Shown: positions 1-15,700 of the stretch, in pieces | How the letters are laid out: each line of letters begins with the position of its first letter | Numbering within the stretch: position 1 is the first letter of the stretch | Assembly: GCA_030737835.1 (NCBI GenBank) | Contig: CM060856.1 | Coordinates: forward strand, 5,151,022 to 5,215,021 | Origin: Acorus gramineus | Taxonomy: Eukaryota; Streptophyta; Magnoliopsida; Acorales; Acoraceae | DNA: 64,000 nt | Direction of reading: 5' to 3' | Made by a program: the position numbers and the translations under genes | The notes under the pieces: model-generated | What the model was told of the DNA's origin: nothing | Seen by the model: the letters and a program-made list of their open reading frames with translations, nothing else | Database searches by the model: none

Positions 1-1287
1 TTGCTACCACGATTTGGCTTGCTAACACTGAAGAAAAATTTTCTGGAATGGACCATATCTCTCCCTCTTTGGGAGCAAGAGGATTGGCTAGTAATCATGA
101 TTACAATGGGCCAAGTAGATTATATGTATAGCAGAAACATTGCTTAAGGAGAGGCCATTGGCATACATAACCTTTAACACTACTATTCTGAAGATAAATT
201 TGTCCATAAAAAGCCTTCCTGTCTTCTAGCTATCTAGGCTCATTTGAAGGAAGCCCTTTATGCACACATGAAGAGATCAGTGTTGGACATACATTGATGC
301 TTATCTTGGATTCATCAAGACTAGCATTGGATTGTTACCTTTCAAGAAGTGTTGTTCTGTGTGCGATTGATTAATGCTCTAATGAAATCCTGGTATGCTC
401 ATTTTTAATGGGTTTAGTCATCTGTACAAAAAAGATAATTGCTTCATTAGTGATGAAGAGTGTTCTGTTGACCTCTTCACATGCAAGGGGGGAAAAACAC
501 AGTTAATGTCACAAGTAGTATATGTTTACACGTCATTTTACTCATGGAATCAAATATTGTTTTAGTAAAATGCTTGCTATTAAGGATATGGTTACTGGTA
601 CATATTGTTTCTGGATGTTAAATAGGTTGACAGGGATGGATGCATTGACAGTCGAGCTACAGATATTGTTAAATGACATGATGTTGTATGGCTCAAAATA
701 ACTGAAGTATTACTAAAGACTACTCTTGGGTGAGTAGCTGAAGAAAGAGCTCTTATACTGAAAAGTGACTGTCAGGAGTCTTCCCTGATAAAAGTTGTTC
801 AATACGTTGATTAAGAATCTGGAGATAGATGAATATGTTGCTAGTAGCATTGAATCTGATGGGACGGAGTGGAATTGTGATTTTGAGTGTGAGATTATTG
901 TTGGATACCCACTAGACTTGAGGAAACATTCCAGATATATCGTATTGTGTTAGGTAGTCATAAGGTAACATTATAGTTTGGACATGGATAATGAATTAAA
1001 TGCACTGGAGAAATTTAAAAGATAGCCTCTGTAGGAGATGAATTGATGGTGAATAAGATTGAAACAATCTACACTGTTGTACTGGTAAAAGTGACAAATA
1101 GTTGCATTGGATCAACATAATGTGACATTTTTTTTATAAGCGGCTTTGAATAATCAAAATGTCCTGCTTAAAGGTTGAGTCCCTTTTCTATTTCCTTCTC
1201 TTCAACTCCCGTGCAAATTTTTTTTTCGAAGTCCAACAAGGTAATTACAACAGTCGTGTCTTATGAGTAACATGTCATTCCTTTCAG
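1..1287. other. No supported gene; intron upstream of maspardin exon
   Basis: The first recognisable exon starts at 1288 in mid-protein, so this stretch is at least partly the preceding intron. I searched it for the residues that normally precede the TNDYCAIPQQ segment and did not find them. The sequence is AT-rich with stops in all frames. There are weak coding-like patches around 780-920, but none I could assign to a family. Confidence 0.5.
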
Positions 1288-1920
1288 ACAAATGACTACT
1301 GCGCCATTCCCCAACAACTGAAAGATGAGGTAATCGAAAGATACCCAGGTGCAAGGAGAGCGATCCTAAAGACTGGTGGGGATTTTCCATTTCTATCTCG
1401 TCCAGACGAGGTCAATTTATACCTTCAGGTAATATAAAATCACGGGAAGCATATATGTTGATTTCATTCTGAATTTGCGGCATTTAAAATAATTGCTCAA
1501 ATAAGGACCAACGAAAGTGAAACATTACAGCTACACCTGAGAAGAGTAGGGGTTGAAGCACATCTGGACCTAGTGAAAGGCGCTTCAAAAGATGACAACG
1601 AAGGCAGTCCCAGTGGCAAGGATGGAAGAGAGGACATCGATGACCTTCCTGAAAACACAGGAGGCTCTCAAGCTGATGACAAAGACCAGCATCAGTCGAA
1701 CTTGGAGCCTGAAATTGATGAAGAATTCTTGGGCAACTCAGGCATGCAAGCTTCAGAATCTGTTTTCTCAACTTATTCACAACCATTCACATTCACGGCC
1801 AAGCAGAACAGTATCACCTTCATTGAGGCGGTGATTTGTGAGACCGTTCTCTGTTATGCGCAGACTATATTTATCGCCTTCTCACAGACTCCCCTATCAA
1901 GTCAGTGTATTGTGCACTAG
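1288..1920 (+). CDS. Maspardin (SPG21/ACP33-like alpha/beta hydrolase), last two exons only
   Basis: Partial gene that enters the window from the left. One exon is 1288-1428 (after cag, before gtaata); the last is 1531-1920 (after cag), ending in TAG. The join is in phase and reads TNDYCAIPQQLKDEV, then RYPGARRAILKTGGDFPFL, RPDEVNLYLQ and LHLRRVG. This matches the C-terminal end of the maspardin alpha/beta-hydrolase fold. An acidic, poorly conserved tail follows (DDNEGSPSGKDGREDIDD), as in plant homologues. Animal maspardin is a cytosolic and endosomal protein that binds CD4 and ALDH16A1 and probably lacks hydrolase activity; the plant role is little known. The nucleophile-elbow region lies outside the window. 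An AATAAA at 1973-1978 could be its poly(A) signal. The last 35 or so residues after FTFTAKQN are hydrophobic and could be read differently if one more intron exists. Confidence 0.82.
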
Positions 1921-1972
1921 TTGTATTCATTAGCTGTTACCTCTCATTTGTATTGTTCCATTTGTGGGAAAA

Positions 1973-1978
1973 AATAAA
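1973..1978 (+). terminator. Candidate poly(A) signal of maspardin
   Basis: AATAAA lies 53 bases after the stop codon, followed by a T/G-rich stretch, the usual arrangement for a plant 3' end. Confidence 0.5.
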
Positions 1979-2259
1979 CAATTGTTTGGGTGAAAATTTT
2001 GTGTTTTGTGTGTGTGTTTATTGGGGAATCTTGTACAGACCTGCAGCTTCATCTGTCTATAACCATTTGCTTTTTTTTTTCTTTTTAATATCAATGGAAA
2101 TGGATACTATATGATAGCCAAGTTACAAAGGTGTCTGGGTGGTGATTTTTTTTTCTTTTTTCTTTTTCCACTGTCCCATTGTGAGATGATTGTTTGAACT
2201 GGCATATAAAATGAACCAGTGATCTGGGTGGTTGTTGTTTGGCTCTCTCTCTGTGTTTT

Positions 2260-2768
2260 AACTGAATACAGGATCTCAGTTGGCCAAACACTATACGAAC
2301 TCCCTGAGGTGGTGCCAGAAATCATGTCTGGGAGGCGGCAGCACGAATGCGTAAGAAGGGAGACAGGAGCAAGCACGGGAAAGTGATGCTATTGTTGATC
2401 CCAGCTGGCGTATGGGCGATATGGTTGTCTCGTAACGAGGTGGTTGTCAATAGGTCCACCTTTTATTTTGAGAACCTCTGGGAGAAGTTTCATCAAAGTG
2501 TTTCGGAGTGGGGCTTGGGGATCGCAGTGGCTGGATGAGTTCTCTTTGGGTGTGACGAAGTAACTGGGGGGGGGGGGGGGGGGGGGGCGAAGGAGTTGGT
2601 CGAAGCCTTTTCTACTCTTCTTGTTCGTGCGCCGGGTTTATTGGTCTCTCCCTTGTGGTTTTTACATATAATTCTTTTAGTTTTTATCTCTTATGTTTGT
2701 TTTGTTTGGACATTGTCCGTTTTGAATTTATTTAAAATAATAATGCCCAAAGTTCACTAAAAAAAGAA
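2260..2768 (+). mobile_element. LINE (L1-type) 3' fragment, 5'-truncated
   Basis: The frame starting near 2347 reads WAIWLSRNEVVVNR and then FENLWEKFHQSVSEWGLG, the segment that follows the reverse transcriptase in plant L1-type LINEs (zf-RVT region). The earlier HE.VVPEIMSGRRQ-like part is degraded. A 3' untranslated part rich in TTTTGTTTGGACATTGTCCG follows and ends in an A-rich tail at about 2759-2768. A run of 22 G (2566-2587) interrupts it. Only the 3' end is present, the usual outcome of incomplete reverse transcription. Confidence 0.72.
2566..2587 (+). repeat. Poly-G run of 22
   Basis: Uninterrupted guanine tract inside the LINE 3' region. Such a run is G-quadruplex prone and its length is likely to vary or be misassembled. 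Confidence 0.85.
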
Positions 2769-3293
2769 GGGAAAAATCCATATAACCCCCTCTAAACTGA
2801 CTGAAATTCATATAACCTCCCGACCTTTCTTAAAATTCATATAGCCCCCTGAAAATACCTAGTAAATCCAAATAACCCCCTAAATAAAATTTATGATTAT
2901 AGATGATGAATATTTTGTGAATATTATGTTTGGTTAACCCTGATAGAGAACACAGTATACCAAAAAATTTTTACAATGTGTTAAAAATGTGAAAAATCCT
3001 CTGCAAATGACGATTTTACATATCTGAATAAGGTTTTATAATATATCATTTTTATAGGATTTTTCGCATTTTAAAAACATTGTAGGGTTTTTTATTATTA
3101 TTATATTGTGTTTTTAATCGGGGTTAACCAAATAAGATATTTACTAAATATTCATCATGTGTCAGCAAAAATTTTATTCAGAGGGTTATTTGAATTTACT
3201 AGGTGTTTTCAGGGGTTTATATGGCTTTTAAGAAAAGGCAGGGGGTCATATGGATTTCAATCAGATTTCAAGGGGTCTGTATGGATTTTTCCC
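2769..3293. mobile_element. Foldback MITE, Mutator-like, 525 bp
   Basis: The ends are inverted repeats: GGGAAAAATCCATATAACCC on the left, and the right end is its near complement, ending GGATTTTTCCC. Inside the arms the motif ATATAACCCCCT recurs several times with spacing of about 30-40 bases. The element is flanked by an exact 9-bp duplication, AAAAAAGAA (2760-2768 and 3294-3302), as expected for Mutator-type transposition. The duplicated target is the A-rich tail of the LINE fragment on its left. No transposase is encoded. A shorter relative lies at 54460-54715. Confidence 0.8.
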
Positions 3294-3302
3294 AAAAAAG
3301 AA

Positions 3303-4028
3303 ATCATGTATGCAAATTTTTTTAACCACAATCTTGACTAATTTTAGTGACCCAAAATGATGTGGTAAATCACATAAGTAATAACACTTTTCTTATAATT
3401 GATCCGGGTTATTAAAATTGTCAAATTTTGTCACCAGATTATAATTCATTATGTAATCAATCATGAGAATAAATTTTAGCTATAATTTCTAAATTTTTTC
3501 TTAATCAAGAATAATCACATGATAAATTTTCAGAATAAATGTTCGGAAAAAGATACACGTAGCCCCATTATAGCCCTAATTGTAATCCATCCATTTTTTT
3601 TTCTTTTTTTTATATAAAATTATATACTTACCTTTGAAGTGCATGTTATTATATAAAATGAAGTATATATTGAGATATATTAGTGTATTTTTTTTATAAT
3701 GAAAAAAGGGACTGCAGTATATACTATAATAATGCAGTACACACTATGGTATATTACGTTATCATAGCGTATGGGCTGCAAGGGCTGTAAAAACGGATTG
3801 TGTGTATCAGCACTCATAAAGATTCATTTTTGCTAAACACAAAAAAGTAATTAAAGATTTATTATAAAGTTGCAAAAAAAAAAAAAAAAAAAAAAGGAAG
3901 AGACTGATTATATGTATTATTAAAGCTATTTACAAAATTAAAAATATAATATGAGTTTTATTTCAAGAAAAGTGAGAAAAAAGTTCAATACGACAAACAT
4001 AAAATTAAAAATTTATCCAAACAAGTAA
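3303..4028. other. AT-rich intergenic, no gene seen
   Basis: AT-rich with a poly-A run near 3876-3895. Between 3660 and 3780 there are repeated GCAGTATATACT/GCAGTACACACT-like words that may be an old foldback element, but I could not define its ends. Confidence 0.4.
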
Positions 4029-5060
4029 GGGACATTTGCATGTATACCCCTAAAAAACATCTATTTAGCGTTATACCCCGCTTAAAAAAGTAATTGCCCG
4101 TATACCCCTAGAAAATTTGATCGTTGTGCACGTATACTCCTGAGTTAAGTTCTATCAAATAAAAGTGAAATATTCTGTTAACGGTGTTAAATATGACATG
4201 AATTGACTAATATGACCGTGGGGCATTAAAATTTGGGATTGCATGTATACCCATTGAAAAACATCTATTTTAGTTTATACCCCGCTTAAAAAGGTAATTG
4301 CATGTATGGGCTTAGAAAATTTGATCGTTGCACACGTGTACCCTAAGTTAAGTTTTGTCAAATAAAAATGAAATATTCTGTTAATGGTGTTAAATATGAC
4401 CTGAATTGATTAACTGTGACAAAGGGCATATATTTTTGGTACTTTTTTTTTTACATTTGAACTTGAATGTTTTAGGGTTTTAGACTCATATTTTTTATTT
4501 TATTTTTCTGAAATATTATTCATAAAGTGTAATATTTTGGCCCCATTATTATAAAATCCTGAGTAAGTCATTGTCTGGTACCCAGAAGTTGATTAAATTG
4601 TTTAATATATTTATATTTATTAGAATACTATGTTATCATTCTATTTTTAATTTGTTTAAGTTCTTTCTTGACTCCGTGGATAGCCATTTGGTAATGAAAT
4701 AATATATAACATAAAAAATAATTAAATAAATTTTATTTTATATTGAATTATATGTTAAATTTTTATTTTTTGGGATGAGTGAATGTGAGAAGATGCGTTT
4801 TTGTTTTTTAGGGGTATATATACAATTACATTTTTAAGCGGGGTATAATGTCAAAAAAAAGTTTTTTTAGGGGTATACATGCAAATTTTCTTAGGGGTAT
4901 AAATAGGGAATGGTTAGACAGGCAACCGTGATTAGGTCAAAAAAATTAACGGTGATAGACGGAAAGGCATACATGCACAAGGGTATACGTGCAAGTATTT
5001 TTTTAAACGGGGTATAACACTAAATAGATGTTTTTTCAGGGCTATAAATGAAAATTTTCC
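4029..5060. mobile_element. Long-armed foldback element, Mutator-like, 1032 bp
   Basis: The left end (GGGACATTTGCATGTATACC, then AACATCTATTTAGCGTTATA) is the complement of the right end (TATAACACTAAATAGATG, ending GAAAATTTTCC). The left arm is internally duplicated: two blocks starting near 4029 and near 4240 both carry GTATACCC, ACATCTATTT, TTATACCCCGCTTAAAAA and TGAAATATTCTGTTAA. Flanks carry a 9-bp duplication with one difference, AACAAGTAA (4020-4028) and AACAAGTTA (5061-5069). No protein is encoded. The divergence between arms suggests an old insertion. Confidence 0.75.
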
Positions 5061-5198
5061 AACAAGTTATTATAGTGTAAGGTGCTGCAAAATAAATTGC
5101 AAAAAAGATTGAATGTAATAATGTTTTTTTTCAAATTCAAACCACATCCACCACTGGAGTTTGGATCCAGTCATGACCGACTTTGATCAGTCCGATTA

Positions 5199-5404
5199 AT
5201 ATCGAACTACACAATCAAATTGAATTACACATCCTATGAATTGAACTGCACAGTTAATTATTGGATACAAATGTCACTCTTTTATTTGATACCGTTGGTG
5301 TTAACCCAACCCAGACTTGAATGGATTCAATAAGAGAATGATATATGTACCAAACAATTGACTGTGCAGTTCAATTCATAGCCGTGTAGCTGTGCAGTTT
5401 GATA
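5199..5404. mobile_element. Small foldback MITE upstream of RPS13
   Basis: The left arm CTATGAATTGAACTGCACAG (ends 5252) is the complement of the right-arm segment CTGTGCAGTTCAATTCATAG. Complementarity continues outward to TATCGAACTACACA on the left and TGTGCAGTTTGATA on the right. The element ends about 16 bases before the TGGGCC promoter element of RPS13, so it may form part of the distal promoter. I could not fix a target duplication. Confidence 0.6.
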
Positions 5405-5420
5405 CTGACTCCCGCTACCG

Positions 5421-5552
5421 TGGGCCGGGTAGCAAATCCAAAACATCCGATTTCCATAAAAGGGCATTTCAGGCAATTCAATCACTCCCAGATAAACACA
5501 AAAAACCCTAAAAAAAACCATACCATCTCCGCCGCTCTCTCTCTCTCTCTCC
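5421..5552 (+). promoter_or_regulatory. RPS13 promoter and leader: site II element, telo-box, CT-repeat
   Basis: TGGGCC (5421-5426) is a site II element, bound in plants by TCP-family factors. AAACCCTA (5503-5510) is a telo-box. A (CT)n tract lies at 5535-5551, just before the coding region. Site II plus telo-box is the typical combination in plant ribosomal-protein genes and links their transcription to cell growth. No TATA box is visible near it, which also fits the class. Confidence 0.7.
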
Positions 5553-5659
5553 CACATCTCATTCGGCGCACAAACCCCCAGAGACCCCCCAGAGAGGGAG
5601 CCCTCCCGCCGCAGGTCCACTCCTCCGCCGCCTCCCCAAACAACCCAAAATCATCCACC

Positions 5660-10333
<4,674 letters not shown>

Positions 10334-10764
10334 GTCATTAGCATGGATGTAACTGTGCGATCTTAGTGACTGAGGGATAATGCATTTGTTTTCATTTACA
10401 TCCTTGGTCATATTGAGATTTTTTTTTTTTTGGGTTTGCAGAATTTACTTCTGGTGTTATCTTTGTTATCTTTAGAGAGTAACACTTTTGATGTTCTGAA
10501 CCATTTTTATGGGCTGTGCTCTAAAATTTTTTCCCTACGAATTTCATCCAAGTTTGAGGAAATAGATGGACTGTTTATGATTGCTGTGGATTTGTTAGAT
10601 GGTAAATGTTACACTGTCTTTTCTGCAGTTGCTTTTGCAGAGTGAATTAAGTTTTGAATTTTTTTTGAAATACATATTTCTATAAAGTACACTTTCTAAA
10701 AAAATGAAGTATATATTCAATTGAATGTTACATTTCTATGTTTTTGGATGTGGTGTCTCTGAAA

Positions 10765-10895
10765 TAGGCTTGTCAACGGGTTAACCTGGACTTGACCTGA
10801 TAAAAGGTGTAAATATCTGACTCAAATGACCTGATAATCAAAATGGGTCGGGGCTTGGTCCACCCCGACCCGACCTGTTGACACTTGTAGGCCTT
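10765..10895. mobile_element. 131-bp hAT-type MITE
   Basis: The interior carries GGGTCGGGGCTTGG and CCACCCCGACCCGACC, like the larger hAT elements of this window. Ends are imperfect inverted repeats built on CTTGTCAACGGGTT and ACCTGTTGACACTTGTAGG. It is flanked by exact 8-bp duplications CTCTGAAA (10757-10764 and 10896-10903), the length typical of hAT transposition. Confidence 0.65.
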
Positions 10896-11617
10896 CTCTG
10901 AAATGAATTGTATGTGTGTATGAGCACCCTTGTTAGATTGTTTTTTTTTCTCCTCTAACCTAGAGAGAGATTATTCTAAGTTTCTCTCTCATTGTGATAC
11001 TATGTTGCTTTTCTATGCAATTGCTTCATTGAAATTTGATTAATTCATTGCAAGGTGATGAACTTTGCTTCCTGCGAGGGCTGCAGCAGTAAACTGAAAT
11101 AAAGTGGGTCATTAAGCTACAAAATATGTACCTGAGTCCCAGTATTTACCTACCAAAATAAGTATGTAACTGAGTCCATCACTGGGCCTCAACATCCTAT
11201 AAGTTAAATCTAGATTATGTTAATTCAGTTTGTTCTGCCAAAAATGAGGTATAGATTAATTGTTTGTACCCTTTGGATCTATTTGTATGCTTTTCAAATT
11301 TGTATGCCTTCCATTTTAACTGAATCTGTTTCATTTTGCACACACTTTTGCACACATTTGTGGAATACTACTTCTCGTTGAATCACTCTGGAAGGACGAT
11401 GTGTAAATTAAAAGGGTGCGAAATAAACAAATTTAAATGAATTTTGGATTCTATACGTTTAAGGGTGTTTAAGGCAGTATTTGGTTGCACGATTGAACAA
11501 CTTTTATATTTGTAGGAAGCTGTTTCTGTAATCATGCAACTCAACTTTTATTGTAGTAGCTTTCTGCATATAGATTTTAGACAAATAGTATCCAAAAACT
11601 CCGATTTTCAAAAGCTG

Positions 11618-12430
11618 CCTAAATAGATTAGGGTCTAACTAAATGCACCCCTCAAATTTCCAAGCACACCCAAATCTATTCACACCCAACGCAAATAAAT
11701 GAAATTCTTTATGCACCCTAAATAAATGGATTTTGTGAAAGATAAAATGTTAGGTTGTGTAAAAGGAGGAGGGGGAAGGGTGGAGGATGAGGGGTCGGGC
11801 TGGGGCAGGACGGGACGAGGGCGAAGGACGGGGAGGGAGAGGGAGAAAGAGTAAGGAAGAGAGAGGGAGAGAGAAAGAGAGGGGGAGAGAGAAGGAGAGG
11901 AGGGAGAAGAGGACCCCACCGTCGTCCGCGGCGGTGGAGCCATCTGTCTATCGTCGCCCACCCCTCTCCGCCCTCCTCCGTCCCGCCCCACCTTGACCCC
12001 TCCTCCTCTTCTTCCTCTCTCTCTCCTTCTGTCTCTTCCTTGCTCTCTTTCCCTCTTCCCCTCCCGCCCTCCTCACCCTACCCCCTCCTCTTCCACTTCT
12101 CCTTCTCTTCCCCTTCTTTCCTCCTTTTTCATTATGTGATTGAGGGATTTTTAGTGTAGGGGCCGGGGGTGTTTTTTTTTTGCGAGGATATACTTGTTCT
12201 GTCATAGGCTGTGAATGCGTCGTATTTGAGCTCGATAGATCTCTCTTCTACTATAGTTCTGTGTATCAATCTATCTTTTATCTTGCATGTATTTGTATTG
12301 AACTTCGTTCTTAATATATTGAGATGTTCGCCTACCATTTACATAAAAAGAAGCACACCAAAAGATCCATTTATATTGGGTGAGTAAGGAAAACAAAAGG
12401 GTGTAAATAACTAGACCCAATAGATTAAGG
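11618..12430. mobile_element. Foldback element with purine/pyrimidine arms
   Basis: The outer arms pair: left TAGGGTCTAACTAAATGCACCC and right GGGTGTAAATAACTAGACCC, then left CACCCTAAATAAATGG and right CCATTTATATTGGGTG. Inside, a purine-rich strand (11765-11918, GGGAGAGAGA words) is followed by a pyrimidine-rich strand (11996-12125) that is its rough complement, with a GC-rich loop around CCGCGGCGG. About 810 bp in all, no protein of recognised family. It lies 300 bp before the pICln start, so its GC-rich part could affect that promoter. Extra material at 12135-12350 may be a separate insertion. Confidence 0.55.
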
Positions 12431-12499
12431 ATGCAAATGGCTTGTTGTACACAAAACCGTAGTTCAACCCGAATCCAGGTAAGGAGACGGAGACGGTTC

Positions 12500-12734
12500 T
12501 GTATATATCTAGATGCACGTGAATCGGACGGCTGAGATGTTATTCTTGTATATAATACGTGCAGTCTAGTTCGAGTCCGGCGCAAAGACTTTTTTTTTTT
12601 CTTTCTGTTGGCGCCTTTGTCAATTTCCAGTCTCCACCAGTCAGTGAAAAATAGGAGGAAAAAAAAAAAGAACACTTCAAAAATTAAAAACTCACACCGA
12701 GAGCGAGTGAGAGCGAGCGAGCGAGCGAGAGAGA
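12500..12734 (+). promoter_or_regulatory. pICln promoter and leader region
   Basis: Contains TGCACGTG (12511-12518) and ATCGGACGGCTGAGAT (12522 on), a word pair that recurs near 60.2 kb. The leader just before the ATG is a GAGC/GAGA repeat (12698-12733). TATATA words near 12497-12552 could act as TATA boxes; none is clearly placed. Confidence 0.4.
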
Positions 12735-15700
12735 ATGGCTTTAGGTCTGACGAACATCAGCGAAGATGATCGAAACAGCGACGGTCACCCTCGCCTCGAC
12801 GCAGAGAACGGAGAAGAGCTGATGCACGTGCAGCCCGGCGTCTCCATCGCCCTCGGAAACCGCGCTCCCGAGCCCTCCGGCACGCTCTTCATCTCCACCG
12901 AGTAAGGCGCGCGATCACATCTTCCCCTCATTCTCTTGATTTTTGATGATTCGGGTTTGAAGATATAAATGAAATTTTAGGCGAGTTGTGTGGTTGAGCG
13001 ACGGGGAGAGGACGAAAGGGTATGGAGTGGATTTCGTGTCGATTTCGTTGCACGCGGTTTCAAGGGATCCCGACGCCTACTCGTCTCCCTGCATCTATTG
13101 CCAGGTATTGTTGTTTCTTGGGTTTATGGAATGAGACCTTGGGTCACCATAAGTTGTTCGATTTGACATACTCGAGTCAAACTAGGATATTTACTATGAC
13201 TTAAGGTGTGTCACCTATAATTTTTCAATTACGATATTTTAGAAGTGATGTGACACACCTTGAGTCACCATAAGTTATTCGATTTGACATACTCTGAGTC
13301 AAACTGGAATGTCCACTATGACCTAATGTGTGTCGTCCAATACTATCCAATTGACAATAAGTTAATTTTTTTATCCATCATAAATATCATAAATACACAA
13401 CAAATAAAATATCATAAATAAACAATATTTATAGTCATATAAGTTAATTTAACATTCACATATTCAACCTACACATTTACAAATCCAATACATTATTTTT
13501 TTTACAAATGAAAACCTACTATTAACATAACAGTCTTCCCTGTTAAACATGTATACATCCAAATTCAATTAATTAACACATCCACATTAGTACATTTTTT
13601 ACTCAATTCATTGTTCAAAAGCCAAAATATAATGTGGATGTGTTGGTTGGTTGAATTTGGATGTGTGAATGTTAAACAAGGAAGACTGTTATGTCAATAA
13701 TATGTTTTCATTTATGACAAAAGAATTATTAGATTTGTGAATGTGCATGATATATACGTGAATTAACTTATGTGACTATGTACGTGAATTTTGTTTATTT
13801 ATGATATTTATTTGTTATGTATTTATGATAGATAAAAAAATTAAATTATTGTCAATTGAATAGTGTTGGGCGACACACATTGGGTCATAGTAGACACTAT
13901 GGTTTGACACAGAGCGTGTCGAACTGTACAACTTACTTTGACCCAAGGTGTGTCGCGTCACTTTTAAAATATTGCAATTGAAAAATTTTGGGTGACACAC
14001 CTTGTGTTATATTAGACAATTCAGTATGACTGAGTTTGTGTCAACTAAAATTGGTGGGATGAGTGCCTAATATAAGATGTTTTAAATTTTTATTGGGTTG
14101 GGGGGTAAAGCATTTGGGTTGGTGGTGATAGACGGGCTTTTATGGAATTTGCAGTTTATATCATGTTGATTTTTATGGAAATTCATACAGTTAAGTTGTT
14201 TTCTTCTAATCAGTAGGGGCCCTGAAAGTCGTTTTGGGGCTTATAGTATTATTTCCAGGTGCTGATACATTATTTCCCTGTTTTGTTGGGTAATGGAATA
14301 GGTGGGTAATAGTGTGGAATGGGTGTGAATAAACCCAAAATTTTTTTTGTTTGCTAAGAACAAGTGGGTATAGTTACACCAGAATATGTGTGATAAGTTG
14401 GTATTGGCATACTAGATTTCCCGTGGAATTGTTATATTCTACTGAATCTATCTATTCCTTTGGGGGGGGCGCTCATATGTCGAACCAACTGTCATCACCT
14501 CTTATAAATCAAATAGCTTACATGCCAAATCATTTTTTTCACCTTTTTATAATTACTTGTTCACATCTTATTCACCTTTTATCTACAGCTTATTCATGTT
14601 TAATCAAACAACAAAAACTTCATTATTACGTTTCTTAAGAACACAACTAAACAGAAAATGATTTATCTTTTATTCATAGTAGAACAATTACCTATCCCAA
14701 AATAACTTATGTCGTTACCCAATCGGAGATTATGTGAGTATGAAATTTCTAATCGAGCATATAATCTACTTATTAGAGGAAATATAAAAAAAATATGCAT
14801 TCAATTCGTTCGAGTATATATTTCTTTTTTTCTTTTCTGAAAGTATATAATTTAATTAGACAAGTATATATTTCAATTTTTTTTTCAAAATGTGTTTGGA
14901 CTACAAAAGTGACTGCAAGAATTCTATTTTACTTACTCTTGGTTGCAAGATTTCTTTTCAACCACTAAGTACAAGCTTTCTTGTAATTACACAGTCAAGT
15001 TTTAATACAATTTTGTTGCTCACCAAAAAAAAAAAAAAAAATCTATCGCATAAAAACTGCTTTTATTGGGGCTATAAAGTGGTAAATATAGGTTCTTAGC
15101 TTGAAATTTTTCTGAAGCAGGTTTTTTAAAGTCCCATTTGAATTCTGTACTTCATTTCTTTTTTGGCTGTCTTTCTATAAAACAACTTCGGTGATGACCT
15201 TTATTTAATGATAATAAAGACTTTTCTTGAGATGATCTTATTTTTTCCATAAAATTATGTACCAGTTCTCTCCCTCTCTCTCTCTCTCTCTCTCTAAAAA
15301 AAGAACTAGATGAAGACAACCGAATATGTTCAGGAGGTCAGCAGTGTAGCATCAGATCTCATGGCACTTTAATATTTCCAACTATAATATTTCAGGTGGT
15401 TTTTTTGGGCCTGCATCAATATGCACTCCCATGTTGATTGGACGAGTTTTTTTTCTTTCCATTTCTTAAAAATGAACTAGCTATGGCGTCACTTAAAACT
15501 TAGGTGTGGAGGAAATATTTCAAAGAGTTCAGATGTGGATAAACCAAAAGGAATCTTTGTGTCTTTTGCTTGCTGTTCTAAGTTGCATTGTTTCTACATT
15601 CTGGTGTTAAGAATCGTTAAGTTACTTATTCTCATTACTGTTTTTTTGTTGCAGATTGACAAGGGGGATGATGAAGAGTCGGATGGCTCTGATTCTGAAT

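Noticed and set aside
1484-1786. Minus-strand frame of 100 codons
   Set aside because: Shadow of the last maspardin exon.
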